Positions 12,313-23,948 are shown, numbered from the stretch's first letter. The stretch: DNA of 64,000 nt from Polytrichum commune (GCA_950295325.1 OX485806.1:26290001-26354000); one strand, 5' to 3'. Notes: generated from the sequence alone by a model not told the origin. A program made the numbers and translations.

Positions 12313-12624
12313 GTCACCAACACTAAATTTGAAACCAACACTATATGTCATTTCTATTGGGCATTATAGAGCAACAATGTTGCAATTACTGCCATTCACT
12401 AAGTGAATTTTCATTCAAATTTCAATCATCCATGTAATTATATCATTACAAAAATGTAAGGAATGCAGAATACATCAAACTTTGTTTGAATAATTGGCAT
12501 TTAAATGAACTAAAAGTAAGTTGGGGTGACGGTTCTTGTAAACTTAATCATAAGAAGTGCCATTATAAAGGTTACCACAATGGCATAAAATATCATATGA
12601 CACGAAATGCAATAATTAGTGTGG
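12313..12624. repeat. MITE-2 copy, right half
   Basis: Continues the copy begun at 8420. It has 'gtcaccaacactaaatttgaaaccaacacta' broken across the insertion, then 'aagaagtgcc', 'ggttaccaca' and 'aaaatatcatatga', and ends in 'aattagtgtgg'. All of these are shared with the complete copy at 23949-24246. Confidence 0.75.
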
Positions 12625-12957
12625 ATAATTGTAGACATGTAAACCATCTCCTATCAGAGGCAGTAGCACTTGGTCCACATCCTAGTCTTGTAACCCATTA
12701 CATAGTTTACATTTGAGATCAATTTATGCCCAAAGGTGAAGCTTCTCTCATTCATGCCAACCTCATTTGTCTCTCTCGTATCCTAGTGCATTTGCATGAC
12801 AACCCAAGAGTGTTATCCAATTTTCAAGCTCAGTTGCTTCATGTTGATGCACTTCACTAGATATACCTAGCACCCTCATAAATTTGGGAAGCCTGATGAC
12901 TTCAAAACCGAGTTAAATAGCAACCTAATCTAAACATGAGTGCATGAGAACATTAGA
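12625..12957. other. Intergenic, nothing recognised
   Basis: No reading frame or repeat copy was identified here. Confidence 0.4.
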
Positions 12958-13530
12958 GAAGGGGCGCCCATAACCAATCACTTAAGAGTTTACGCACCAA
13001 ATTTGGAGAAGTATAAAGCGGTGCAATTTTTTCCCGTGTAGGAAGATAGATATCAGGAGGCAACAAATTTTTCGATAATTTTATTCCTTACTTTGAAAGT
13101 AATGTGTATTTTTGAAGGCAAAAGTTTGTCCAAACTTTTACCAATGTCTAGAGTATGCCATAACTACCCATTTTGACACAAATTTATCCTCACTTTAGCA
13201 CTCAAAACCAAGGACATGTGTCATGGTACTATTGAATCCCTGGTTATACCATAACTAAAGTTGGAGACTTAGGGTCAATTTTCATGTTGGCCACCTCGCC
13301 CGCCAAATTCTATCGGAAATGTAGATTCTACTTGGTGGCATATACATTTCCACTAGAATTCAGTGCATGAATAGCCTACATGAAAACTAACCCTTAGAAA
13401 CTGTCAAATGTGGAATCTTACTGTACCCACCCACGAAAAGAGATTACTAGAATCGATTCCAACCTTATTGGAATTATGGCAACCTATAGATTCCCAATGA
13501 GGTCCTGATTGCAAATAGGTGGCTCTACTT
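12958..13530. repeat. Dispersed repeat family, copy A (partner at 37315-38270)
   Basis: Shares an ordered series of words with copy B: 'gcccatNaccNatcactt', 'ggagaagtataa', 'accaatgtctagagtat', 'cctcactttagcactcaaaa', 'accataactaaNgttggaga' and 'acccac-aaaagaNatNact'. Copy B carries about 400 bp of extra sequence in the middle. There is no coding potential and the type is unknown. Confidence 0.7.
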
Positions 13531-13794
13531 TACATTTACCCATAAAGTTTTCAAGTGAAGTCAAGTTTGAGACTTTACAGATACAATGATCCAAGTTTCA
13601 TAAAGGGCTTAAATTAACTTGTTGAAAAAGTGGAGTCATGTTATTAAAATTCCAAATTCCTAACTTGCCAACTAGCCTTGCATAGACCGAGCTCAGAGTT
13701 TAGTGCCTCTTTTAAGGACTTTGTGGATTACTCTATAATCCATAAACTATTTTTGGAGGCTGACACATAATATTCATATATCAAGCATGATCAA

Positions 13795-15870
13795 ATTGTA
13801 GCATCATTCTGTGTCTCGATTGGAAGGAGTCAAATCACAAACACGCATCCAAACAGTATGAATCAAAGATTCAACACAAGTTCCTAGCTCAAGCAAACAA
13901 AGTATACTTGGCAGGGAACCTGGGAGCTGCTGGGAAGACAATTCCATGTAAACAGTAGCTTGGTCAGAGGTCACTAACATTGGCTTTCTTGCATGCTTCA
14001 TCGCTCACAATTCCATACTTGTATTCCTGTTTCCTATCAATAGTTCACAAGCCATGACTCATTGAGCAGGGAAAAGGTCATTAGCTGCATGGTCACTGGA
14101 CTATTCAAAGTATGGATTCCTTATCTTTCGCTTTGTCTCCTGCACAAGAAATTTTATTTACATATCTTTGACAGACGGTTGAGCATCCTGTATCCTGTAC
14201 CTCAGACAACCCTTCCTAAACCAAACCCTTATCTCATCAGCAAGGAAACCCTCAATATTGTTTGCGAAATCAATTTCTGCAAACTCAAAGCAAAAATTTA
14301 CACTGGGTCCGAACTGGCCAACGATTTGCAAAACGATTGACACCAGATGTAGATTAACAAAGATTCTATAGCCATTCCAATTGAAAAAAATACCTCACTT
14401 GTCTTTCATTGAAGCTTCATCACAACCTATGCATGAACAATGTAGTCCCTACCCTCAAACTTAAAAGGAAGACACGAGAAAATTGAATCAAAGCCTCTTG
14501 ATTAAACCGCCGCACCTAAGTATCACACGTGCTCTTCAAACCCTACACATCAAGATCACAGTCCAACTCACAGCTTTCCAAAAAAACAGAGCTCCTTGCC
14601 TGTCCGAGATTTCAGATGCAGATGTTATCCACATGGCCAAGACATGCTTAGATAAAACTGATACATCATCCACGATAAAATTGTAGTGCATTTTGTAGTA
14701 CAAATTGTAGTGCTTTGTGCTTTGTGTCTCGATTGGAAAGAGGCAAATGACAAACACTCCCAAACAGTATGAAGAAGGGCTAATTTCACACAAACTCCAG
14801 GCAATGAGACTTGGGGGACGTGTGAAGAGTTTGCCAAATGCATGATCCGTGATCAAATTGTAAAGCATGTCTGTGTCTCAATTGAAAGGAGGCAAATCAC
14901 AAACACTTCCATACAGTATGAAAAAATAATTTCCCACGATCTCCAGGCACAAACAAATCACGCAGACTTGGGGGAGGAGCTGTGAGAAGATGACTCGATG
15001 TGAAGTTTAGACGCTCGCTAACCAAGCTGGGCATGCAAGCTTGTTTAGAGACCATTGGTTGTGCCTTTCTTACATCCTTCACCATCCAAACCCTCCCCAG
15101 CAAACCCTCCACAGGTTTCAATTAGGATCAAATAAAACACAGCGCTACTTGCCCGACAGAGGTTTCGGACGCATATGGCCACCACATGCTTGATAATATT
15201 GACACATCATCAATGATCGAATTGTAGCGCACGTTTGTGTCTAATTTGGAAGGAGGCACACCACAAACTCTCCCAAACAGTATGAAGAAGAGATAATTCC
15301 CCTCAAGCACGAGTGCTCAAACAATGTAGTCTTCGGGGACGAGCTGTGAGAAGATGATTCAATGTGAATTTTAGACACTGAGCCTGAGTAGAGGTCACCT
15401 AAACCTAAACGACGAGTTGTGGCTTTCTTACATCCTTCATCCTCCAGACCCTGACCACCAGAAATTTCAGGCACAGATGTTCTCCACATGACCAACACAT
15501 ACATATACCAATACTGATACATCATCGATGATCAAATCGGAGCACACTTCTGTGTCTCCCATCCGAAGGAAGAAAATCACTAACACTCCCAAGCAAGTAC
15601 GAAGAAGAGACGATTCCCCTCCACCTCCTGGCACGAGCGCTAAAACAAAGTAGACTTGGGGGAGAAGCCCTAAGAACATCAATTCAATGTAAATTGGACG
15701 CACTAAAGCTTAATTGGAGGCCACCTAAAGCCTAGAAGATTACATGCAACACTTGCATCCTTCACCCTCCAAACCCTAACCCTAACCAGAGCTTCCGACA
15801 CCAAAAAAATAAACAGAGCTATAACTTGCCCGACACAGACTTCGGGCTGCGGAGACGTTGTTCACATGGC
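13795..15870. repeat. Degenerate tandem array, unit about 300-550 bp
   Basis: A box reading 'tgtgtctcgattggaaggaggcaaatcacaaacactcc' (split here by divergence) occurs near 13812, 14722, 14869, 15235 and 15551, each followed by 'cagtatgaa'. A second box, 'cttgcccgacagagRtttcgga', recurs near 14598, 15148, 15460 and 15825. The last unit runs into a GC-richer segment (15840-16340). The array may therefore be amplified leader or promoter DNA of a lost gene; that is inference. Minus-strand frames through the units are repeats of one another and were not called. Confidence 0.6.
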
Positions 15871-16341
15871 CACTTGCACACGGCAGATGGCAGATGGCAG
15901 CCACAACGTCGAAGGCGTGCGGGGTGCAGAATCAAATCACTCACGCTCATTGGAGGTAAGTTAGCGGGGAGCTAGGGCGTTTGCGAGGATGGTTTGGACT
16001 CTTGTCAGCTGGGTGGATGATGGTGAGGATGATGTATCTGTCGGTGCGCACTTACTGCTGATGCGACATGAATGAGCTCCCTCTCGAAAATGAGGGCGAG
16101 GATGCAGGCGGGGCTGCTGTTGCAGGATCGATGGAACAAATCGATTGCTTCAAAAGGCAACAATTAGGTGCGTTCACATCCAGTTGCTTGTGGATGTCCG
16201 TGAGTGAAGGGGAGATTGAAGCCACTTACTGGTGGCCCGGATCTCCTCCGCTCACTTATCCACTTTCTTCAACAACTTCGAAGAACTTGGCCCACCAAAG
16301 CTTCGCTTCCTTCTCCAACACTCCCAGATTCGGCGAGCTGT

Positions 16342-17687
16342 ACTTAAGGGCCCTGTTTACACGAAAGTCATTATAGAGCGATGGCTTTTGAGTATCCTTG
16401 AATTCTCATTGGTTGAGAGTGCCCCCACCCCCGCTTTAGGTTTATTTCACATGAGGGTAGTTTTGGACTGCATCCCCATAACAAATTCAGTGGATGGGAA
16501 ATCTATGTGATATCCCACATGGCAAGTATGGATATTGTTGGCTGGGATTGTAGGGGAATGTTCTCATGACATCTCTTGAAGGTAGGCCTGACGGAATGTG
16601 AAGTGAGAATTTGGGCTTGTGACCTCCGAGAGCCTTTGGGTTATAGCCCATGGATGTCAATCTCTATGCTCACATCCCAACTTCAGGGTACCATGGTACT
16701 TGAAGGTTGCGTTTTGCACGGAAGTCATTAGGGCCATGGCTCTTGAGAATCCTTGACTTGTCATTGGTTGAGAGTGTCACAGGCCCCCGCTTGGGGTTTA
16801 CATGAGGGCGGTTTTTGGATTGTAGACCACGACATTTTTAGTGGATGGAAAATCTATGTGATATCCCACATGGCAAGTATGGATATTGTTGGCTGGGATT
16901 GTTGAGGGGATTTTTTTGGGTTAACTCTTCAAGGTAGGCCTAATGGAAAGTGCAGCGGGAATTTGGGTTTGTATACTAAGGGTTTGTGACTTTAAGCTAT
17001 AGCCCATGGATTTCTCTATGCTCGCATCCAAAGAGTGGGGTGCCATGGTACTTAAGGGCCATGTTTTGCACATAAGTCATTAGGGCCATGGCTCTTGAGA
17101 ATCCTTGACTTCTCATTGGTTGAGAGTGTCACAAGCCTCCACTTGGAGTTTACAGGAGAGCAATTTGGATTGTAGACCATAGCATTTTTAGTGGATGGAA
17201 AATCTTTGTGATATCCCACATGGCAAGTATGGATATTGTTGGTTGAGATTGTAGGGAGATTCGTTGATACAACTGTTGAAGGTAGGCTTGATGGAATGAG
17301 CAGTGGGAATTTGGGATTATATATTAAGGGTTTGTGACCTTCAAGAGACTTTGGGCTATAACCCATGGATCTCTCCATCCTTGCATCCAAAATTGGGGCT
17401 ACCATGGTGCTTAGGGGCCATGTTTTACACAAAAGTCATTAAGGCCATGGCTCTTGAGAATCTTTGAATTCTCATTGGTTGAGAATGTCAAAGGCCATGC
17501 TTGGAGTTTACATGAGGGTAGTTTGGAATGTAGGCAATAACATATGCAACGGACAAAAATTTGTGGATATCCCACATGGCAGGTATGGATTGTTGGTTGG
17601 GACCATACGGGAATTTTTTGGGACAACTCTTGGAGGTAGGCCTAACAAAATGAACAACAAGAATTTGGGTTTATATATTAAGGGCTT
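16342..17687. repeat. Tandem array, four units of about 356 bp
   Basis: The equivalent point 'gttttgcac-Naagtcatta' falls at 16355, 16711, 17063 and 17422 (periods 356, 352, 359). All units share 'tctcattggttgaga', 'gatatcccacatggcaagtatgg' and 'cttgaaggtaggcctNa'. Unit 4 stops abruptly at 17687, and its missing tail reappears at 19140-19255 after an insertion. Confidence 0.9.
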
Positions 17688-17875
17688 CGCAAAGCTCCAC
17701 CCAACCATTAATGATGACTAGTGTATATATTTAGAATGTATGATTTGTACTTCAAAAATGTATTAATTCAAATTTGGATATTGAAACCGTTTATAAGTTA
17801 TTTATTTGAGTATTAACATTTAACATGGGGGTTTCAGTGAAAATTGTCCCCTACATGTTCACTTTGAGGAATCAT

Positions 17876-17911
17876 TTACTACTACTACTAATAATAATAA
17901 TAATAATAATG
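17876..17911. repeat. Microsatellite (TAC)n(TAA)n
   Basis: About four TAC/ACT triplets followed by about eight TAA triplets, inside the 1.45-kb insertion. Confidence 0.9.
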
Positions 17912-18433
17912 TATCACGTTTTGTGATATTACTCTACATGAACTCACATGAAAGACTTTAGGGGTAAGACAACTCAAATCAAATATCTAGGGCCTTCTCC
18001 TTTAGCACAAGCAAATGAGTATCTCCAATTGTGTCCACTAATAGAACAACAAAACATCTAGCCACTATCTTTCTTGTGGTTGCACAAATCCAGACACGCA
18101 AATTCACAAACCGATGACACAAAGAAGGAGATTAAATGAATTATATCACATTTTGTGAAGGCAATTAACTTTCCATGGACACACATACATAGGTTAAGGT
18201 TATCACATGAAATTGTCAATTTTCACTCCTTGATGCTTAAACCAATGCTTTCCCCTCATTTTGATGACAACACACTCTAAATTTATCAACATGTTCAACT
18301 CAAGAATCAAGAGGAGATACAAACACGGTTATAGTTTATTGACTCATTGATACTCACGAACACACATTTGTTTCATTGCACACATCAAAACATGGAAAAG
18401 ACTTTTCAATAACATAAAGGTATGCTTTTGCAG

Positions 18434-18850
18434 GCATAAGATTGACCTCATTATTAGATGCAGTTTATTTTGGAGCATTTCCAATTTCTTTCAACACAAG
18501 TGCTAAGTACAATTTATTTGATCCTTGCAAAGAGATGGCTTATATCCCCTTGGATGAGGACACTAATGTACAATTGCTTTGCAATCTCAATGCATTTTGT
18601 GCCTTAGAAGTTGGTTTCAAGTTTGATAGAATGCACACATTTTTGTGCACAAAATTTGGTAAAATGCATACGGATATGTTCCTTTCTTGTTCTTTTTGTT
18701 GTAAAATCATATTTCAAGTGAAAGTCAAAAATTGTGCTATTGATGTTGTGTGCCACCCTCTCACCAAGTCATCAAGTGCTCTCATTCAGTAATTCTTGAT
18801 TTTGAGTTTTAATTCTTTGGCAACTTCAACTCCATATCCAACCCATACCC
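18434..18850 (+). pseudogene. Plastid ATP/ADP translocator (NTT/AATP) gene fragment
   Basis: Known family: NTT carriers of the plastid inner envelope exchange cytosolic ATP for stromal ADP plus phosphate. Seen: after a TTTTGCAG acceptor-like site, 18442-18567 encodes a stretch containing 'SAKYNLFDPCKEMAYIPLDE', which I recognise as a highly conserved C-terminal segment of plant NTT proteins. About 150 nt of non-homologous sequence bounded by GT...AG (18568-18718) then looks like an unspliced intron. From 18725 the frame resumes with 'AIDVVCHPLTK' and 'SSALIQ', then an in-frame TAA (18790-18792) where the family has glutamine, then 'SLATSTPYP'. Upstream and downstream parts of the roughly 600-residue carrier are absent. 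It is a dead fragment and cargo of the surrounding insertion. Confidence 0.75.
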
Positions 18851-18966
18851 AACCCATCCTCATCTTCACTTTATCTCTCCTCATTCTATCCTTTCACCCC
18901 CACCTATTCTGTCACAACTACTACAAATGTGAAGAACATGTTAAATTCAACTTTAGTGTCAAAATC

Positions 18967-19055
18967 TACGTGTATAGAACATGCCTAAGATGAAATGTAC
19001 GTGTATAGATCATGCCCCCAAATAAAAATGCACGTGTATAGAACATGCCCAAAAA
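18967..19055. repeat. Three tandem units of about 42 bp
   Basis: 'acgtgtatagaacatgcc' occurs at about 18968, 19000 (with 'atcatgcc') and 19032, separated by A-rich linkers. Confidence 0.7.
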
Positions 19056-19139
19056 TGATGGTTGGAATTTTAAAGGTTGAGCACTTTAGAGATCATCACA
19101 AAGGCCAAAAACCATCTATGACTTAGGTCATCAATGGAC

Positions 19140-19255
19140 TTAAGGGCTTGTGACTTCCAATAGACTTTGGGCTACATTCCATGGGCTTTTGTATGCTCAC
19201 ATCCAAAAAGCAGGGTACCATGGTCTTTTTAAAGAGCCATGGCCTAGTGCCTTTA
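19140..19255. repeat. Displaced tail of the 356-bp tandem unit
   Basis: Starts with the second copy of TTAAGGGCTT and continues 'gtgacttccaatagactttgggcta' (split by divergence) to 'gggtaccatggt'. This matches the ends of units 1-3 and completes unit 4. Confidence 0.85.
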
Positions 19256-19386
19256 GTGTAAACAAACCCAAAGTACATTGATTATCCCACTCACATTTTA
19301 TTATCCACTTTGTCATACCACGTACGCACCAACATGAGTGTAAGAAGGGGTATTATTCAAGGCACTAGCATACATACTACACATAA

Positions 19387-19680
19387 GGGAGAGGTATTAT
19401 TTTTCTATAGTTTGCCAAAAATTGGATTGAAATGGGACATGCCTCGATTTAGTTATGATTATCAAAAGTGCATGTTTTTTTATTCCTAAATTGAATACAA
19501 AAATCCTCCCTATTGTGTTCACTATTCAGGTAATTAATAAAATTCAAATACGCAATCCATTCTTTTTTTAGAATGTCTCTTTATGATGTTTGTCCTTTGA
19601 TCATCGCCTATCCACACAACAATCAAACATAGAGGTCCAATTAAGAAAAATCAACAAATAACACCGGCATAAAATACTCA
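19387..19680. repeat. MITE-1 fragment
   Basis: Shares 'ttgtgttcactattca', 'tctctttatgatgtttgtcctttga' (in parts) and 'caatcaaacata' with MITE-1 copies at 506, 26250 and 43295. The ends are eroded. Confidence 0.6.
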
Positions 19681-20121
19681 AGATCAATAGGTCTCCTTGT
19701 CAAGTGCAATTGAGGTTGGATAATTTAACAAAAAGTGCGGTTAATGTGCATTGTAAGTTCACAAATTTTCACCCAAGTCAATGAGGCGTTGTGAACATAG
19801 GACATGTTGGTCATGGGCAAATCATATCCAAGCCATTCATTCACATAGCCTCATCCCTACGCTGCATAGAACCATTTGGGCGGCCTTGAATAAAATATCG
19901 ATGGATGAAGTTTTAAAGAACGAATAATCAGTATTTGCATAATGAAGCAACTTGTTGTTCATCCCAAATGTATGGGAGATATGGCGTGGAATTTTAGAGG
20001 TTCTCTTTGCATTGCCTACATTCCTTTCATAATTTACGGAACACTAAGGAAACCTCTAGATTCCACGCCATACCTCCCATACAATTGGTTATAATTAATT
20101 ACATTGCATTAATGTTCATCG

Positions 20122-20225
20122 AAGAGGGTTTGGGTATTGTGGTTAATACCCCTGCACTATCATTTGGGAAGGAGGAGATGGGGGTTAGAATCCCCTCACC
20201 TTCACACACTCAAGATAGCCTTTGA
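20122..20225 (+). repeat. Possible tRNA-derived SINE head
   Basis: A near-consensus internal RNA polymerase III B box, GGTTAGAATCC, lies at about 20183, roughly 45 nt after an A-box-like TGGGTATTGTGG. The segment does not fold into a convincing tRNA acceptor stem, so a tRNA gene is not called. No second copy was found in this window. Confidence 0.3.
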
Positions 20226-20489
20226 TGGATTATCAATTGGGTTTTTTCACCCCTAGGTTTGCAAGAAGGTGAAGGTGGAAATTTCATCCGACTTAAAGTT
20301 TTAGAGACTTTGCCCAAGGGGGAGAGAAGTTGAGAGCTAGGGTAGGATAGGAGCCTTTATATCTAGTAGAATGCAATTGAAAATGGAGATATACTCTGCC
20401 CATGACCACATGGGAGACGTTTACAACACCTTAGTGACGTGGGATTCTCAAGTTGCCGTGCCAACTTGATGATTTACATGACATTATTC

Positions 20490-21320
20490 ATATGCATGGT
20501 TGTGTTTATTTTATATTTAGCATACGACATGGGCCTACACCATCTTACCTTCATTGGAAGAAACTTATAAAATAAGAAGAAATTGACGTTCACATGTATT
20601 ATGAATATTGTGAGTAGTGCACCGGGGGGGGGGGTCACTCCCTTTGTAAAGTTGAACAACCACATGCGAACACTTTATATGTAAAAAATCATACTTTTTA
20701 CATAGAGCATCACCAAAACGGGTCAAACTTCTATCAATTTTTTTTCATGAGTATATATACACGGTACCTATTACATAGTAAAACAATGATAAGTAAATTT
20801 CATGATTTTTTTTATATAGAACATACCGTTTCTAACTAGAATGGCGCAGAATTGAAGTAAAACAATTATTACAAAAATTGTAGATGACTAAAAATTTCAA
20901 AAGATTCTATCAATGGGTATGTATATGTAGAAAAAGTTTCATAAATTTTAAAATTATCTATGGCATGTAATATAGGGGTAGCAAACTTTGTTCGCACGTG
21001 GTGTTCAACCTGACAATGGAGTGACCTCCCCATGGAGTAGTGTCAGTATTTTCAATGATAGTGTTGCAATGAATAGTAGTTTTAATGAATAATATCGAGA
21101 TGAACAACGATTATGGTGAATAGTGCAAGGATGAACAATGATTCCCTTAAATAATGTCGGGAGTATAACTCCACCCAAATTTCCAAGTGCTAGCTTGTAT
21201 ATATGGGTTGTAAATGGATATTTTTACTTTGTTCAGGGGACCCCGCAAAACATAATTGACAAACTCCAGGGTCATGGAACCTACCCACATGGTTGAATAA
21301 TGTTATGTAGCACTGACTAC
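20490..21320. repeat. Dispersed repeat family R6, copy interrupted by a hAT-type MITE
   Basis: The flanks 20490-20619 and 21035-21320 align in order with 24815-25165. Shared words include 'acatgggc-taca/tcca', 'aataagaagaNattga', 'gtgagtagtg', 'gatgaacaatg', 'aatagtgtcggg', 'ataactc-acc' and 'gtggttgaataatgttatgt'. The 24.8-kb copy lacks the MITE and so shows the empty site. Confidence 0.7.
20620..21034. mobile_element. hAT-type MITE, copy 1 (415 bp)
   Basis: Flanked by the 8-bp duplication GAGTAGTG (20612-20619 and 21035-21042). The termini are CACCGGGG... and ...CCCCATG, with inverted repeats of about 40 bp containing 'GGTCACTCC', 'AAGTTGAAC' and 'CCACGTGCG'-type words. An 11-base G run has grown in the left end. 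The sequence matches copy 2 at 26679-27087 over its whole length. 8-bp duplications and CA...TG ends are typical of the hAT superfamily. Confidence 0.85.
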
Positions 21321-23944
21321 TTCAATTTAACATTCCAAAATATTCAATATCGCTATTATTACTTTTGCTATATGTCCTCCTTTGGACCAAGGGTCGGGTG
21401 CCCAAAACTTCAAAGTTAGATTACCAAGTGGAAGGCATATGGGTCTTAAATGGTTACTTTTTTTCCTCAACTAAGCCCACTTCTCAAAGGATATGAACCA
21501 TGCGATTAGCAAGAGATCGTTAGCAAATTGAAATCAAGGCCATAGCACTTCCTTATAAAATTTGGAACTCATATGAATATCTTAGTCATTATCAAATTGA
21601 AGATTGTTGTGCTCATCAATTGGTCATATAGGTCCTCCCCCGCGATTATCTTAATTATTGCGCCTAGAGCAATTATCATATTTTGAGCACGTAGTCCAAT
21701 CTCATTTCAACATACGTCTTTCTAATATTCATTCTTGAAACGACACCGAACTACATACTGAATACCGCTCAAATATTGATGTATGATTAAGGAACTGAGT
21801 TGCTTTTTGATGATCTAATCCAATACAACAAATGAGATTGGGCTTGCATGAAAAAAAACATGAATTGCAAAATGTGACTCGAAGTTGAATCTTATGACCG
21901 ATAAGTAACCAAATTAGGCACGTCTACCTTATAAGTAGTGCATGAACATCTCATGTGGTTATCTCACAAGGTTGCCCCACTCAACCAGGCCACCATTTGA
22001 AGTCAACGTTCCTAGCTTGAAATGGTGGCCAGCCAAAAAAGTTGAGTGAAAATCGTTGAGAAAAATTGGGATATGAAATAGCTACAAGCTCCACAAACCA
22101 TTTTATATTGACTTGGCCCTCACAAATTTAGGATGTTGATTTTAAGCCCTTTAATAAAGTTGTGTCTCTTTATGTATAAACGCAAAGTCTTATTTTTGCC
22201 AACTTACTCCAAAGTGTCACCTAGAGAGTTTATGGATAGATTTGTGACTCATTAAGAAGTTAGACTATTGATACCACGGTTGCATTTGTTTGTTGGTTGC
22301 CTATCGTAACAACAACCCTATCATCTCATTACTTCTTGACCCTTAAACATTACCATTTGACCCAACATGGCTTTGGAGAGAAGAAGAGTGAAATTTTGTT
22401 GTTGTAACTTCATTTTTTGTCATTTAAAATATATGTTTAACCATGATTGAATCTATTTATTCTTCTAGTGAGATTCTTTGACTTAAAAAAACACGTTGAA
22501 ACCAGGGTGCAAATACAATATGAAATGTCGTGAAGAATACAACATAAAGTTTTATGCAATATCTACTTCACCCAAAACTTTGACATAAATTTCATCAAAT
22601 TGACCTTTGCCACGACCGCAATTCCAGATCAATAATACAAGACAAAGAAAAACATAACTTAAATACCAATTGTTGGTTAATATATTGAAAGATGTTGGAT
22701 GATTTGTCACCCTCACTATCTTGCAGTTGGTATCCGAGGAGGTACCCACACATACCTATATCATCACAAAAATATATGAGTGATGTTAAGTCCCCCTCAT
22801 ACTTGCCCTGGCATGCATGCAACAAGTCATTTAATAGCCATCAAATACCTCACCCCACTCACTCTCAACATAATAAGACTTACGAGCCACCAACTCCTTG
22901 TGGTACCCACCCAAACGTAACACCAAAAGCACCCAAGTACCAGAATCCCAAGGTTATATCCTACATGAATATGCCCCAATAAACTCAATTAGCTCTTTTA
23001 CAAGGATAGACGACCACCCGAGGCCATGCCAAGGACCAAACCCAACACATGTTCAGACCACCAAAGACACCTTGCCACTATAACACCCACCCTCAAGGTA
23101 CCAACATGATATACATAACACAATCGTATATACCTCAGACCGACACATGGCCCTTTTCCGAGCATCCTCCTTGATACCAAAATGGACCACCTCTGACACG
23201 AGGCAATGCCATGTGAGCTTGTGATTATGATCAAGGTGACATTTCCCAATGTATTTGGAGTTGGTATCTTCTCTCTCTCTTTCTTTGCAATGTTTTGGTC
23301 ACAATTACTACATGTAATTGTGTATTATTTAGTCCTCCAAACTATGTTGTACACGGATTAGTCGTGAGCCTTGGGATAGAATTCATTATGTGTCTTGATA
23401 TAAATTGCTTATGAGTATTTACAACCTAAATCTTATACATGGATTTATGCTAAGTGTTAAAATTTAGATTTGAATTGTATGAAGGTAAATTCTATATGCT
23501 TCACAACAACTCCCTTTTTATGTGAACAACATTTGAGCATTGAGAGTCGTTCATTTTAAGCTATCCCACTTTTAAGAAACCTCAAATGACCTTTAAGGGT
23601 TCGTTGCAAACCTCCATTTGAAAAAGGCTTTAGTTAAGAGAGGACACTAAAAAAACACACATGCCATGATGAGATTGGACCATGTGCATGAAATAAACAT
23701 AGACATAGGTTTAATACTTAACACACTTGAAAATGCATGTGTGATTTTTGAAGAAGAAGCACATTTTCACTTTCACCTCTTATAACTTTTGCAAAGCGAC
23801 TATGATTCTGCAACTTAGAATGATAATTTGCGTGATTCGAAATTGCTAGGCTGGAAGAGATGATTCCTAATCCAATCCAACGCTCAGAATTGTACGCAAA
23901 CTTGGAAGTCCAAGCAGTGAAACTACACACATTAGACTGTTTCA
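21321..23944. other. Intergenic block
   Basis: Holds a fragment related to the longer MITE-1 relative at about 21680-21935 (ends 'aaattaggcacgtctacctt'). Otherwise no gene or repeat could be supported; short frames at 22.5-23.2 kb lack any family feature. Confidence 0.45.
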
Positions 23945-23948
23945 AATA

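Larger units (their letters stand above)
17688..19139 (+). mobile_element. 1.45-kb insertion with 10-bp target duplication carrying a captured gene fragment (Pack-MULE-like)
   Basis: Inserted into unit 4 of the 356-bp array. The target sequence TTAAGGGCTT is present at both edges (17678-17687 and 19140-19149), and the interrupted array text continues correctly after the right copy. Target duplications of 9-11 bp are typical of Mutator-like elements. No long terminal inverted repeat is visible: 'CCATTAATGATGAC' near the left edge and 'CCATTGATGACC' at the right (read in reverse) are only weakly similar. The cargo includes an intron-containing fragment of a plastid ATP/ADP translocator gene (18434-18850), so DNA rather than mRNA was captured. 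It also holds a TAC/TAA microsatellite and a three-unit 42-bp repeat. Confidence 0.6.

Noticed and set aside
15774-15788. Telomere-like ACCCTAACCCTAACC
   Set aside because: Only about two and a half units, and not the usual plant TTTAGGG type; it lies in a degenerate array.
16068-16376. 102-codon ATG frame before the 356-bp array
   Set aside because: Runs into the repeat array and overlaps another open frame (16232-16510). Neither shows a recognisable domain.
20007-20225. 72-codon frame
   Set aside because: Covers the possible SINE head; the reading frame is incidental.
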